Source of the DNA: Neofamilia massiliensis
Lineage (GTDB): Bacteria > Bacillota > Clostridia > Tissierellales > Peptoniphilaceae
NCBI RefSeq assembly: GCF_001299475.1
Contig: NZ_CYUJ01000002.1
Coordinates: 840,258 to 904,257 of the forward strand
Direction: 5' to 3'
Length of the DNA stretch: 64,000 nucleotides
Position 1 is the stretch's first letter. Each line of letters opens with the position of its first letter. This document shows positions 44,210-54,900 of the stretch, piece after piece. The notes beneath the pieces were generated by a model. That model was not told where the DNA came from and searched no databases. It saw only the letters and a list, made by a program, of their open reading frames with translations. Made by a program: the position numbers and the translations under genes.

Positions 44210-45130
44210 TTATTCTAATTCAAATTTACCATTCTTTATTAAATCTATATCTTTTAAAATATTTTTAGTCATTTCTTCAGTTGAAGAGAATTTGAGCATT
44301 GGTCTAATTTTCTTTATAAAGTGAATTCCTATATCTTTGTTATAAATATTTTCATTAAAGTTTATTATATGGGCTTCTATCTTTAAGTCTTTTTCATCTA
44401 AGGTATAATTTTTACCAAGACTTGTTGCTGCAATATATTTTTTATTGCCTATAAAGACTTCGCTAGCATAAACTCCTTCACTTGGAAAAACATAGTCTGT
44501 AGCCAATTGAATATTAGCTGTTGGAAAGCCTAAGGTCGAACCAAGCTTTTTCCCTGGAACAACTTTTCCATCGAGGATATAGGGTCTATTTAATAGTGCT
44601 TCTGCTTGAGCAAGTTTGTTATCTTGTATATAAGACTTTATTATAGTCGAAGACACTACTTCACTTTCAAATTTTTCTGCCTTGCTAATATTAACTAAAA
44701 AATCATTTTTTGCAAAGGATTTTAATAAACTCGTATCTCCCCTTGCTTCTTTCCCAAAACTATAATCATAGCCAACAAAAACTCCACATACATTTAAATT
44801 ATCTTTAAGAAAGTATATGAAATCTTCAGCTTGGAAATTTTTTATCTCGTCAAAGTTTATAATAAAAACTAGGTCAACTTCGCTTGCCTCTAATATTTTT
44901 ATTTTTTGATCCAAGGTTGTCAGTTGTTTTTGTTTTGAAAGATAAATACTGTTATTGGTATGACTTTCAAACAATAAGACAGCTGATTTCACCTTGTCTT
45001 TTTTACTTTGATCTACTAGATTATTAATAATTTTCATATGGCCTCTATGAAGACCATCGAAGTTTCCAAGGGCAATATAGGATTTTTCAATTATTAATTT
45101 TGCATTTTTATCTATATTAATTACTTTCAT
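44210..45130 (-). CDS. ribF: Bifunctional riboflavin kinase / FAD synthetase
   Basis: Makes FMN then FAD. The N-terminal adenylyltransferase domain has ALGNFDGLHRGHMKII and VFVGYDYSFGKEARGD. The C-terminal kinase domain (about 185-306) has KKLGSTLGFPTANI and PSEGVYASEV. The start is placed at ATG 45130, directly after the truB stop (TAA-G-ATG); an in-frame ATG at 45139 inside truB would add three residues. No clear ribosome site is seen, so coupling to truB is likely. 306 residues. Confidence 0.94.
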   Translation of the reverse strand: MKVINIDKNAKLIIEKSYIALGNFDGLHRGHMKIINNLVDQSKKDKVKSAVLLFESHTNNSIYLSKQKQLTTLDQKIKILEASEVDLVFIINFDEIKNFQAEDFIYFLKDNLNVCGVFVGYDYSFGKEARGDTSLLKSFAKNDFLVNISKAEKFESEVVSSTIIKSYIQDNKLAQAEALLNRPYILDGKVVPGKKLGSTLGFPTANIQLATDYVFPSEGVYASEVFIGNKKYIAATSLGKNYTLDEKDLKIEAHIINFNENIYNKDIGIHFIKKIRPMLKFSSTEEMTKNILKDIDLIKNGKFELE

Positions 45131-45131
45131 C

Positions 45132-46019
45132 TTATACATATAGGTGCTTAGTTAATTTAAGCATAGTCCCCTTTGCTGTTGTAAATATATTAGCTATTCC
45201 CAATATTTTATTTTGTTCATAAATGAGATAAGTCCCATTTTTATATTGGCTATTAAATGGCTCTGTCATACCATTTTTTAACCTCTTTATAAGAGCTTCA
45301 TCAGAAAGAATGATTTTTTCCATATCTAAATGGATATCGTCTATATCAATTAAACTTGACTTTATAAAATCTTCATCTTCTTCTATAAAATCTATTGCCT
45401 GGTCTATAGAAAATCCACTGCATTGAATTCTCTCTAAGTCAGACATATAGGCAAAGTTTCCAAGAGCTCTTCCAATATCATCTACTAAAGTTCTGATATA
45501 AGTTCCAGCAGAAACTTGGGTTTTTATTTTAGCTTCTTGCTTTTCAAAAGAAAAATCTAAAAGCTCAATTGAATAAATAGTTGTCAATCTTTCTTTTCTG
45601 TCTATACTTATACCCTGTCTGGCTAAATCATAAAGCCTTTGTCCTTTATATTTTAAAGCTGAATACATTGGGGGAATTTGTGTAATTTTCCCAACAAAAT
45701 CATTTAAAATCATATTTAGATCGTCAATAGAGACTTTTTCATCTGTTGACTCAGTTACCTTTCCTTCTGCGTCTAAAGTATCTGTAGCCTTTCCAAATTT
45801 AATACTAGCTATATAAGTTTTTTTCTCTTTTTGTAAATACTCAATTGTCTTTGTTGCCCTGCCTAAGCAAACAACTAAAACGCCTGAAGCTAAAAGGTCT
45901 AGGGTCCCTGAATGGCCAACTTTTTTTTGATTGAAAATCTTTTTTACCATACGAACATAATCAGTAGACCCAATGCCCTTTCTTTTATTTACTACTAAAA
46001 ATCCATTATAATCAGTCAT
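45132..46019 (-). CDS. truB: tRNA pseudouridine-55 synthase
   Basis: Makes the T-loop pseudouridine of tRNAs. GFLVVNKRKGIGSTDYV, then the catalytic aspartate in HSGTLDLLASGVLVVCLGRATK (family usually has GTLDPxAxG; here the proline is leucine), YIASIKFGKATDTLDAEG, and AGTYIRTLVDDIGRAL are visible. 295 residues, normal. It overlaps nrnA by eight bases. Confidence 0.95.
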   Translation of the reverse strand: MTDYNGFLVVNKRKGIGSTDYVRMVKKIFNQKKVGHSGTLDLLASGVLVVCLGRATKTIEYLQKEKKTYIASIKFGKATDTLDAEGKVTESTDEKVSIDDLNMILNDFVGKITQIPPMYSALKYKGQRLYDLARQGISIDRKERLTTIYSIELLDFSFEKQEAKIKTQVSAGTYIRTLVDDIGRALGNFAYMSDLERIQCSGFSIDQAIDFIEEDEDFIKSSLIDIDDIHLDMEKIILSDEALIKRLKNGMTEPFNSQYKNGTYLIYEQNKILGIANIFTTAKGTMLKLTKHLYV

Positions 46020-46944
46020 AATTATTTAAAATCTCTTCAATAGCTTTATCTAAGTTATTTTCTAAAATTGTAAAACCAGCGGCCTTTACATGGCCTCCTC
46101 CAGAAAACTTTTGAGCCAGTTCAGCTACGTTTTTATCATTCTTACTTCTCAAACTTCCCTTAAAACCATGATCAATTTCTTTTAGTACCATGGCCACTTC
46201 AACACCATCAATATCTCTGATAAATTCAACGCTGCCATCAGCATCTGATTCAACTGCTCCAAGTTTTTTTAAGTCATTTTTTAAAATATAGGAATAAGCA
46301 AAAGCTCTTTTTTTATCTATTACAAGTCTATTTAGGATTATAGATAGAATTTTTACTTTTTCTAGACTATTTTTTGAATATAAATTTGTGTTTATTTTAT
46401 TTTGGTCAATTCCCAATTCAAGCAAGTCTGCAGCAATTTTGAAAGTACGCGGTGTGCACGTATCATATTTAAATGAACCAGTATCAGAAGAAATTGCCGT
46501 AAAAATAGATTCTGCTATATTAACATCCATAGGCAAATTATAATCCTTAATTAACTCATACAATACTTCACCAGTAGATGAATAATCTGATTTTACAATA
46601 TTTAGATCAAAGTCTAAGTTGTTTGAGATATGATGGTCAATATTAATTTTATATTTAGCCTTGTTTACTATATCTTGTCCTGGACCAAATCTATCTAAGC
46701 TTGAAGAGTCTAAGGTAATTAATAGGTCAAAATCTTTTTCCCATTCTTTACTTAGTTTATCTATACCATATAAAAAATTTAAGTTATATGGGATTTCATC
46801 TAAACAAATGGCACTTACATCTTTTTCTAACTGTCTCAAAGATTCAGCTAAGGCTGTGAGGCAGCCTAAGTTATCTCCATCAGGGCTAATGTGTGAAATC
46901 AAAGCAATGGTAGTAGCTTGGTCAATATAGGCTCTAAAATCCAT
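46012..46944 (-). CDS. nrnA: DHH/DHHA1 phosphoesterase, NrnA (oligoribonuclease/pAp phosphatase)
   Basis: Degrades nanoRNAs and 3'-phosphoadenosine 5'-phosphate in bacteria without Orn. The metal-binding motifs are LISHISPDGDNLG, TLDSS and the INIDHHISN (DHH) motif. The DHHA1 end has the substrate loop SGGGHVKAAGF. 310 residues, normal. Its ATG overlaps the rbfA stop (TAATG), and rbfA-nrnA-truB-ribF is a widely shared order. Confidence 0.94.
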   Translation of the reverse strand: MDFRAYIDQATTIALISHISPDGDNLGCLTALAESLRQLEKDVSAICLDEIPYNLNFLYGIDKLSKEWEKDFDLLITLDSSSLDRFGPGQDIVNKAKYKINIDHHISNNLDFDLNIVKSDYSSTGEVLYELIKDYNLPMDVNIAESIFTAISSDTGSFKYDTCTPRTFKIAADLLELGIDQNKINTNLYSKNSLEKVKILSIILNRLVIDKKRAFAYSYILKNDLKKLGAVESDADGSVEFIRDIDGVEVAMVLKEIDHGFKGSLRSKNDKNVAELAQKFSGGGHVKAAGFTILENNLDKAIEEILNNYD

Positions 46945-47294
46945 TACTTATGTTCCTCATTGACCTTTTCAATTTTTTCAAAAAGTTCAAAAGATTTTTC
47001 TATTGAATCATCTTCTACAAAGATTAATTCTGGCATTATTCTAAGTTTTAAATCCTTGGAAATTTCTCTTTTTATAAAACCTTTTGCCGATTCTAGTCCT
47101 TCAACTGTATCAGCTCTTTTGCTGTCATCTATAGTTGAAATATAAATTTTTGCAATAGAGTAATCATTGGTTAAATCTACATGAGTTACGCTAGCTAAAG
47201 AATCAATTCTTGGATCTTTTAAGCCATCTAAAATAAGCTTGGATACAGTTTTTTTAATTTCTTCTGCTATTCTCCTTACTCTTTTTTCACTCAT
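46944..47294 (-). CDS. rbfA: Ribosome-binding factor A
   Basis: A KH-fold 30S assembly factor (116 residues). [37 protein letters not shown] and [16 protein letters not shown] are diagnostic. GGAGG lies nine bases before ATG in the end of infB. Confidence 0.95.
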   Translation of the reverse strand: MSEKRVRRIAEEIKKTVSKLILDGLKDPRIDSLASVTHVDLTNDYSIAKIYISTIDDSKRADTVEGLESAKGFIKREISKDLKLRIMPELIFVEDDSIEKSFELFEKIEKVNEEHK

Positions 47295-49767
47295 TTTTTA
47301 CTTCCTCCATTATTGATGCTTCAATGATATCGCCAACTTTAATATCATTAAAATCGTCGATGCCAATACCACATTCATAGCCAGTTGCTACTTCTCTAAC
47401 ATCATCTTTAAATCTCTTCAGTGAGGAAACATTTCCTTGGTGAATAATAATATCGTCTCTTAAGATTTGTACTAAAGAATCTCTTGTAATTTTACCTGAA
47501 ATAACATAGCCTCCTGCAATAATATTTCCATTTGGCAATTTAAATGTATCTCTAACTTCACATCTTCCAATAAAGTTTTCAACAAATTCAGGAGCATGCA
47601 TACCCTTCACAGCATTTTCAAGGTCTTCTATCGCCTTATAAATTACTGTATAAGTTCTTATATCTACTTCTTCTTTCTTTGCTAGTTCAAGTGAATTATT
47701 GTTAGGTCTAACATTAAATCCAATAATTATAGCATTAGATGCCTTGGCTAAAGTTATGTCAGATTCTGTAATTCCTCCGACTGCTGAATGGATTATGTTA
47801 ATTTTAACTTCGTCTGTAGATAATTTTAGTATTGATTGACAAACTGCTTCAACACTTCCCTTGACGTCGCCTTTTACAACTAAGTTTAAGTCTTTAAGTG
47901 ATCCTTCCTTAATCTTTGAGAATATATCATCTAAAGATACTTTAGTAGCTCTAAATTGTTCTTCTTTTTCTCTTTCGTGAACTGTTTCGGCAAAATTACG
48001 AGCTGATTTTTCATCTTTAAACACATATAAGAGATCCCCGGCATTTGGAACTTCAGATAAACCTTGAATTTCTACAGCCATTGAAGGTCCAGCTTTTTTA
48101 ACATTTTTGCCCTTGTCATTGGTCATTGCTCTAATTCTTCCTGATGAAGAACCAGACGCTACATTGTCTCCAACTTTTAAAGTACCATTTTGTACTAGAA
48201 CTGTTGCAACTGGTCCACGTCCAATGTCAAGCTGAGCCTCTATTACCGAACATACTGCTTCTCTATTTGGATTAGCTTTAAGTTCTAAAACTTCAGCTAC
48301 TAATAGAACCATTTCCAATAGTTCATCAATTCCTTCACCTGTCTTTGCAGAAACTGGCACCATAATTGTATCTCCGCCCCAGTCTTCAGCTAAAATGCTT
48401 TGCTCTGCTAGTTCTTGCTTAACTCTTTCAGGGTTAGCTGTAGGCTTATCTATTTTATTTATGGCGACTATAATTGGAACTCCAGCCGACTTAGAGTGAG
48501 AAATAGCTTCTATTGTTTGGGGCATAACTCCATCATCTGCTGCAACAACTAAAATTGCTATGTCAGTTACTTGGGCGCCTCTCATTCTCATTGTTGTAAA
48601 AGCCTCATGACCAGGTGTATCTAAAAATGTTATTTTTTCGTCACCAGATCTTACTGTATAAGCTCCTATATGTTGGGTAATACCGCCAGCTTCTCCTGCA
48701 GTTACTTTTGTAGACTTAATTTTATCAAGTAATGATGTTTTTCCATGGTCAACATGTCCCATTACAGTAACTACTGGTGCTCTTTTAATTAAATCTTCTT
48801 CTTTGTCTTTTTGATCTAAGTCAAATAACTCTTCAACTGGCACTTCTATTTCAGGTTCAGGTTTTTCTATTTCTATTCCCATTTCTAAAGCAAGTAAGTC
48901 TACTACGTCTTCATCTAGGTTTTGGTTAATAGTTGCCATTACTCCAAGGCTCATTAACTTAGTGATAACCTCTGAAGTTGTAGATTCTATGGCTTCACTA
49001 AATTCTTTTACAGTAACTGGGAAAGTAACCTTATAAACTTTATCTTTTTCTACTTTGTCTTCTTTCTTAGCAGCTTTCTTTTGCTTACTTACTGTATTAC
49101 CTGTCTTTTTTGTAAGGTCTCTTTTAAAATGTTTTATTTCATTATTATCATTATAAAACTTATTTTCCCTTTTTGATTGTTTTTGTTTTTGCTTTGATTT
49201 CGATAATTTTTTATTACTTCTATCTTTGTGTAATTCTAACTCCTCTATAGGGTTTTCATCTTGTTGATACCTATTATTAGACTTTTTGTGGTTTTTGTCC
49301 TTGCTATATGAAGAGTTATCGCTGTTTTTAGGGGAAAACTTATTAGCCTTGTGGTCTTTATTTTCTTTATTTATTTTTCCCCTGTCTTGTTTGCTTTTCG
49401 CTTGTTTAGCTGAAGCATTTTCTGATTTGTTCTCTTTATCTTTTTTATCTACCATAGGAGTTTTACTCTTTTGTTCTTGTATTTTACGTTTTTCTTCTTT
49501 TTTAACTTCTTCTAACTTCTTTTTTTCTTCAGCTTCTTTTGTAAGTTTCTTTTCAATTTCTTCAATGTTTACTCTAGGATTTGTTTTCTTTTTTGTCTTC
49601 TTTTCTACAGAATCATTGTTAGAATTGATTGCATTTTTAATTTTATTGGCTTCGTCATCTGTTAAAGTTGACATTGAATTAGCTATATCAATACTTAATT
49701 CTTTTCCTATTCTAACAACTTCTCTATTGTCTAACTTTAAATTTCTTGCAAGCTCATGTACTCTCAA
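47287..49767 (-). CDS. infB: Translation initiation factor IF-2
   Basis: GTPase that brings initiator tRNA to the ribosome. The N-terminal [18 protein letters not shown] domain is followed by a long lysine/glutamate-rich linker (about 50-240), a second IF2N domain, then the G domain ([21 protein letters not shown]) and domains II-IV. The start is TTG 49767, with GGAGG seven bases upstream; this fits the family N terminus exactly. Upstream in-frame TTGs lie in or next to the ribosome site. About 826 residues. The ribosomal-protein-like ylxQ usually found before infB is missing. Confidence 0.95.
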   Translation of the reverse strand: MRVHELARNLKLDNREVVRIGKELSIDIANSMSTLTDDEANKIKNAINSNNDSVEKKTKKKTNPRVNIEEIEKKLTKEAEEKKKLEEVKKEEKRKIQEQKSKTPMVDKKDKENKSENASAKQAKSKQDRGKINKENKDHKANKFSPKNSDNSSYSKDKNHKKSNNRYQQDENPIEELELHKDRSNKKLSKSKQKQKQSKRENKFYNDNNEIKHFKRDLTKKTGNTVSKQKKAAKKEDKVEKDKVYKVTFPVTVKEFSEAIESTTSEVITKLMSLGVMATINQNLDEDVVDLLALEMGIEIEKPEPEIEVPVEELFDLDQKDKEEDLIKRAPVVTVMGHVDHGKTSLLDKIKSTKVTAGEAGGITQHIGAYTVRSGDEKITFLDTPGHEAFTTMRMRGAQVTDIAILVVAADDGVMPQTIEAISHSKSAGVPIIVAINKIDKPTANPERVKQELAEQSILAEDWGGDTIMVPVSAKTGEGIDELLEMVLLVAEVLELKANPNREAVCSVIEAQLDIGRGPVATVLVQNGTLKVGDNVASGSSSGRIRAMTNDKGKNVKKAGPSMAVEIQGLSEVPNAGDLLYVFKDEKSARNFAETVHEREKEEQFRATKVSLDDIFSKIKEGSLKDLNLVVKGDVKGSVEAVCQSILKLSTDEVKINIIHSAVGGITESDITLAKASNAIIIGFNVRPNNNSLELAKKEEVDIRTYTVIYKAIEDLENAVKGMHAPEFVENFIGRCEVRDTFKLPNGNIIAGGYVISGKITRDSLVQILRDDIIIHQGNVSSLKRFKDDVREVATGYECGIGIDDFNDIKVGDIIEASIMEEVKNE

Positions 49768-49786
49768 ATACAACACCTCCAAAGTG

Positions 49787-50050
49787 TTATTTTTCTATAA
49801 CTTTATTTAATTCATCATAAATATCCTTATCAATTTTACATCTTAGACTACGCTCTAATTCTTTGTTTGTAAAAGCACTTTCTAGGCAGTTGCTATCTTT
49901 ATGAATATAAACTCCCCTACCATTTGCTTTTCCACTTTCATCAACAAAAATGTTATCGTCCTTGTCCTTTACAATTCTAAAAAGTTCATTTTTTTCGGCA
50001 TTTTCTTTGCAACCGACGCATTTTCTCATTGGAATTTTCTTAGATTTCAT
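49787..50050 (-). CDS. rnpM: RNase P modulator RnpM (YlxR)
   Basis: An 87-residue YlxR-fold RNA-binding protein with [27 protein letters not shown] and the C-terminal ERSLRCKID. Members bind RNase P RNA and modulate its activity. It follows nusA after seven bases and precedes infB directly. AGGTGA is the ribosome site. Confidence 0.9.
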   Translation of the reverse strand: MKSKKIPMRKCVGCKENAEKNELFRIVKDKDDNIFVDESGKANGRGVYIHKDSNCLESAFTNKELERSLRCKIDKDIYDELNKVIEK

Positions 50051-50057
50051 AAGTCAC

Positions 50058-51377
50058 CTATATTTTATCTTCTTCTAGACTAATGGACTCAACATTTTCT
50101 ACAAAATCGCTGTCAGTTTCTGTATCTAAACTAACTTCTTCATCATCATTTTCAATATTATAAGCAAAGCTTTCTTCTTCAAGGTCATCATTTTCACTTG
50201 AATACATACTATCTAAGCTGTCTAAATCTTCAATTGATACTCCTGTAGGATGATTGTCATCGTACTTAATCTCTTCTTCATAGGTCATATTCATAAGGTC
50301 ATTTAATTCTTCTTGTTCTTCTTCAGATAAACTTTCATAGTATTCATCAAACTGACTTTCTGATTTTATATCAATTTTCCAGTTGGTAAGTTTAGCTGCT
50401 AGTCTTGCATTTTGACCTTCTTTACCGATAGCTAATGAAAGTTGATAATCTGGAACAATTACTAAGGCTGATTTTTCTTTTTCATTTACGACTACTTCAA
50501 CAACCTTTGATGGTGAAAGTGCATTTGCAATAAAGTACCTAATTCTTTTATCATAAATAACTATATCAATTTTTTCATCGTCTATCTCATCTACTATGGC
50601 TTTTACCCTTGAACCTTTATATCCAACACAAGCCCCAAGAGGATCTACTTCTTCATTTTTTGAATAAACTGCAATTTTTGTTCTAGATCCAGCTTCTCTT
50701 GCTATAGAATAAATTTCTACAGTTCCTTCTTGAATTTCTGGTATTTCTAGTTCAAACAATCTTTTTATTAATGATGGATGAGATCTAGATAAAATTATTT
50801 GTGGTCCTTTAGTTGTTTTTTTAACTTCTAAAACATAAAGTTTTAATCTATCTCCAGCTTGATAATTAATTCCTTCAATTTGTTCTGATGGAGGTAAGAT
50901 TGCCTCAGTTTGTCCAAGGTCAAAATAAATTATATTTCTATTTATTCTTTGGATAACTCCAGTTATTAGCTCATTTTCCTTGTCGATATAATTATTGTAA
51001 ATTACATCTCTTTCAGCATCTTTAATTCTTTGAATGACTACTTGTTTAGCTGTTTGTGCTGCTATTCTACCAAATTTTGAAGGAGTAATTTCTTTTAAAT
51101 AAGTATCTCCTACGTTATAAATTTGGTCAATTTCTTTAGCTGTTTTAATATCAATTTCTTTGCTGTCATCTACTACTTCTTCTACAATATCGAACTCAGC
51201 AAATACTTTTATATCGCCATTTTTCTTATTAATTTTTACTATTGCATTTTGGCTAGTTCCATAGTTCTTTTTATAGCTTGATACTAAAGCAGCCTCAAGA
51301 GCTTCAAAAATTACATCTGGTGAAATTCCTTTTTCCTTAGTAATTTGGTCTAATGCTAATAGAAAATCTTTGTTCAA
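50058..51377 (-). CDS. nusA: Transcription termination/antitermination protein NusA
   Basis: An N-terminal RNAP-binding domain (about 1-125), S1 domain (ELITGVIQRINRNIIYFDLG), and two KH domains (DPLGACVGYKGSRVKAIVDE; SLAIGKEGQNARLAAKLTNWKIDI). The last about 75 residues are strongly acidic (NDDLEEESFAYNIENDDEEVSL), an extension beyond the minimal Firmicutes form. 439 residues. The start is TTG 51377 with GGAGG nine bases upstream; no ATG is available. Second gene of the rimP operon, whose leader carries a terminator NusA itself may act on. Confidence 0.96.
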   Translation of the reverse strand: MNKDFLLALDQITKEKGISPDVIFEALEAALVSSYKKNYGTSQNAIVKINKKNGDIKVFAEFDIVEEVVDDSKEIDIKTAKEIDQIYNVGDTYLKEITPSKFGRIAAQTAKQVVIQRIKDAERDVIYNNYIDKENELITGVIQRINRNIIYFDLGQTEAILPPSEQIEGINYQAGDRLKLYVLEVKKTTKGPQIILSRSHPSLIKRLFELEIPEIQEGTVEIYSIAREAGSRTKIAVYSKNEEVDPLGACVGYKGSRVKAIVDEIDDEKIDIVIYDKRIRYFIANALSPSKVVEVVVNEKEKSALVIVPDYQLSLAIGKEGQNARLAAKLTNWKIDIKSESQFDEYYESLSEEEQEELNDLMNMTYEEEIKYDDNHPTGVSIEDLDSLDSMYSSENDDLEEESFAYNIENDDEEVSLDTETDSDFVENVESISLEEDKI

Positions 51378-51379
51378 TT

Positions 51380-51835
51380 TTATTTACCTCCGAAATCTAT
51401 ATATTGTCTCATTAATGAAATGTTTTCTATAGGTATCTCTATAATATCTTCTTCAACCTGTAAAAATATTTCTTTTTCATTATAGTTAGTTAATTTTCCA
51501 ATAAATTCTTTTTTATTTTTTATTTTTTTATATAAACGAACTTCTACATTGTTGTCTATATTTCTTCTATAATCATCTAATGTTTTAAGCTTTCTATCTA
51601 AGCCTGGTGATGCAACTTCAATACGATAATCATTTGCGAAATATTCATCTAAATCAATTTCATTATCAACTGCTCTTGAAATTAAAGTACAGTCATCTAG
51701 GTTGATACCTTCTTTCTTGTAAATTATTATTTCAAATAAAGCTTGCTTCTTTTCTTTTATATTAAGTTCAACTAATTCAAAATCATATGACTCTACAAGA
51801 TTTTTTACTTTTTCTTCTAATTCTCTCTTGTTCAC
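51380..51835 (-). CDS. rimP: Ribosome maturation factor RimP
   Basis: A 30S maturation factor (151 residues) with VKNLVESYDFELVELNI, the CTLISRAVDNEIDLDEYF motif and YRIEVASPGLDRKL, plus a C-terminal Sm-like domain. GTG 51835 is chosen because AAAGGAGG lies five bases before it; the longer open frame to 51889 would run through a terminator hairpin. First gene of rimP-nusA-rnpM-infB-rbfA and later genes. Confidence 0.92.
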   Translation of the reverse strand: MNKRELEEKVKNLVESYDFELVELNIKEKKQALFEIIIYKKEGINLDDCTLISRAVDNEIDLDEYFANDYRIEVASPGLDRKLKTLDDYRRNIDNNVEVRLYKKIKNKKEFIGKLTNYNEKEIFLQVEEDIIEIPIENISLMRQYIDFGGK

Positions 51836-51854
51836 TTTTACCTCCTTTAATTTC

Positions 51855-51886
51855 AAAAAATTGAGAGTGGCTTTCACCACTCTCAA
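51855..51886 (-). terminator. Attenuator-like terminator in the rimP-nusA operon leader
   Basis: On the - strand, TTGAGAGTGG, loop TGAAAG, CCACTCTCAA, then six T: a perfect ten-bp stem. It ends 12 bases before the rimP ribosome site and lies downstream of the operon's best promoter. It would stop both polC readthrough and most operon transcripts. An upstream GAGAGAGTT in the leader could pair with the 3' arm as a competitor. Confidence 0.85.
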
Positions 51887-51913
51887 CAATAACTCTCTCT
51901 TTAATACATTTAT

Positions 51914-51942
51914 ATATTATCATTTTTTATTTGAAATATCAA
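51914..51942 (-). promoter_or_regulatory. Promoter of the rimP-nusA-infB operon
   Basis: On the - strand, TTGATA (51937-51942), 17 bases, TAATAT (51914-51919). Predicted leader length is about 70 bases, containing the attenuator hairpin. It sits between the polC stop and rimP. Confidence 0.75.
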
Positions 51943-51964
51943 GGATTTCAAGCTTTTATCATAA

Positions 51965-54900
51965 TTAAAATAATGATATTTGGTTTGTGTCATCTAATTT
52001 AGATAAAACACCTGTCTCCTTTAAATAGTCAACTACTTTTTTTGATAATTTTGTCTTTTTAATTAAATCTTCTATCGACAAAAAGTCTTCCCTTCCTCTA
52101 GCCGCAACTATTGAATTAGCAACACCTTCTCCTAAACTAGGAACAGTAACAAATGGTGGAATAATTTCATTATCAATTATTGTAAACTTTGTAGCTAAAG
52201 ACTTATACAAATCTAACTTTCCTAATTTACAAGATCTAGCATACATTTCTAAAGCTATATCATAAATAGCTAGGTCTCCCTCTTCTTTTTTAGAAATTTT
52301 TTCTGCAGATTTTAGATCTTTAATTTTTTTCTTTATTGCATCTGGACCTTTTGCTATTGTTTCTAAATCGAAGTTTGATAGTTTCATACTTAAGAAAGTT
52401 GCATAGAAGGCTTCTGGATAGTAAACCTTGTAGTATGCTAATCTTACTGACATTGTTACATAAGCTACAGCATGGGCCTTTGGAAACATATACTTTATTT
52501 TTTTCAAAGAATCAATATACCAATCAGGCAAAGGAAGCTTAGAAATTATTTCTTCCTCTTCTTCTGTAAGTCCTCTTCCCTTTCTAACTTTTTCCATAGT
52601 GAAGAAAGAAAACTTCTTATCAGCTCCAGCTCTTATTAGGTCTTGCATTATATCTTCTCTAGTTGATATTACATCTTTTAATTCTGCTCTCCCAGAATTT
52701 ACTAATTCTTCTGCATTGTTGGTCCAAACATCAGTACCATGAGAAAGACCAGAAATTCTAACTAATTCTGCAAAAGTAGTGGGCTTAGTTGATTTTAACA
52801 TCTTTTGAACAAAGTTTGTTCCAAACTCTGGGATACCAAGTGTTCCCATATCAATATCAAAGATATTTCTATCTAAATTTAATGCATCAGCATTAGAAAA
52901 TAAAGAAATTACTTTTTCATCATTTAAAGGCACCTTTAAAAAATCTGTTTTGGTTAAACTCTCAATCATCTTTATCATAGTCGGAACATCATGACCTAAA
53001 ATATCTAGTTTTAAAATTGTAGAAGATATAGCATTATAATCATAGTGGGTAGTTGTAACATCACTATTCTTATCATTAGCTGGCCTTTGTACCGGAGAAA
53101 AGTCATGAATATCCTTATAGTCAGGAACAATCATAATCCCTCCAGCGTGTTGACCTGTAGTTCTTTTTATACCGACTAAAGACTTGGCATATCTTTCAGT
53201 TTCGGCCTTCGAAAAGTTTGTATTAGTCTCTTCAATAAATTTTAAAACATAACCATAGGCGGTTTTTTCTGCAATTGTTCCAATTGTTCCTGCTCTAAAC
53301 ACTTTTCCCTTTCCAAAAAGTTCTTCTGTGTACTTGTGAGCCTGAGTTTGGTATTCTCCAGCAAAATTTAAATCAATATCAGGTTCTTTATCTCCATCAA
53401 AGCCTAAGAATACTTCAAAAGGAATTTCGTCCCCATATCTGTTTAATTGTTCGCCGCACTTAGGGCAAGTTTTTTCAGGTAAGTCATTTCCTGAATAGAC
53501 TTTCATTTCTTCTGTATTAATAAATTCTGAATATTGACACTTTGGACAGGAATAGTGTGGAGGTAGTGGATTTACTTCAGTAATACCGCACATTGTTGCT
53601 ACTAAACTTGACCCGACTGACCCTCTTGAGCCTACTTGATATCCATCTTCATTGGCTTTTTTTACTAACTTTTGGGCTATAATATATAAAACAGAATAGC
53701 CATTTTTAATTATTGAATTTAGCTCGACTTCTAACCTATTTGCTATAAGCTCTGGCAAGTCTTCTCCATAAACTTCATGGGCTTTTTTATAAGTTATTTC
53801 TCTCAACATTTTATCTGATCCTTCAATTACTGGAGGATAAGTTCCGTCTGGTATAGGTTTTATATCTTCACAAAGATCAGCTATTTTCTTAGGGTTTTTT
53901 ATAACTACTTCAACTGCCCTAGCATTTAAATAAGAAAACTCTTCCAGCATTTCATCTGTTGTTAAAAATGAATAGTCATTGTCATATTCATCTCTATTTA
54001 AACTTAAGCCATGTTTTAAAATCTTCCTAGACATTCTAGTTTCCTTGTCTAAATAGTGGACATCTCCTGTTGCAACAACTAATTTATTAAGTTTGTCTCC
54101 TATGGAAATAACTTTTTTGTTTAACTTTATTAAGTCTTCTTCATCAGAAAAGTATTCTGGTATTAAATTAAGATTATTTTTATTTGGCTGAATTTCTAAA
54201 TAATCATAATAGCTTGCTATTTCTTCAATTCTATCCTCAGAAAAATCCTTTAAAATAGCTTGTTGTACTTCTCCATCTTGACAAGCAGGTGAAACTAAAA
54301 GTCCGTTTCTATGATTGTCTAAGACTGATTTCGGAACTTTTGGTACATAATTAAAATAATCTATGTGAGATTTCGAAACAATTTGGTAAATATTTTTCAA
54401 TCCTTCTAAATTTTTTGCTAGTAATATAGCATGAAAACTTTGACCAGATTCTTTTTTTCTTTTCTTTATTAAACCTTGTATATTATCAATAGATGATGCA
54501 AAAGAATTTTTAATTAGGTTGTCATCTAAAAGCCTTATGAATACATCACCTGTTGCTCTAGCATCATCCACTGCCCTGTGGGCATTTTCTAAAGATACTC
54601 CCAATCTTTTTGCAACATTTCCAAGTCTGTGACTTCTAACATTTGGATAAAAAATTCTTGATAGCTCTAAAGTATCAATATAAGGTTTTTCAAATTCAAG
54701 ACCAATTTTTTTAAAATTATTCTTTAAAAAAGCCATATCAAAATTTGCATTATGGGCAACCATAATAGAATCTTCTATAAAAGAATAAAATTTTGGTAAA
54801 ACTTCATCAATTGTTGGTTGATTAACTAGCATAGCGTCAGTTATATTAGTTAACTCAACTATTTCTTCAGGAAGTTTTCTCTTTGGATTTATTAGAACGT

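Noticed and set aside
49286-49810. 174-codon + strand open frame opposite infB
   Set aside because: Low-complexity antisense of the lysine/glutamate-rich IF2 linker, without a ribosome site.
51836-51889. Upstream extension of rimP
   Set aside because: It encodes the terminator hairpin, and GTG 51835 has AAAGGAGG at ideal spacing.
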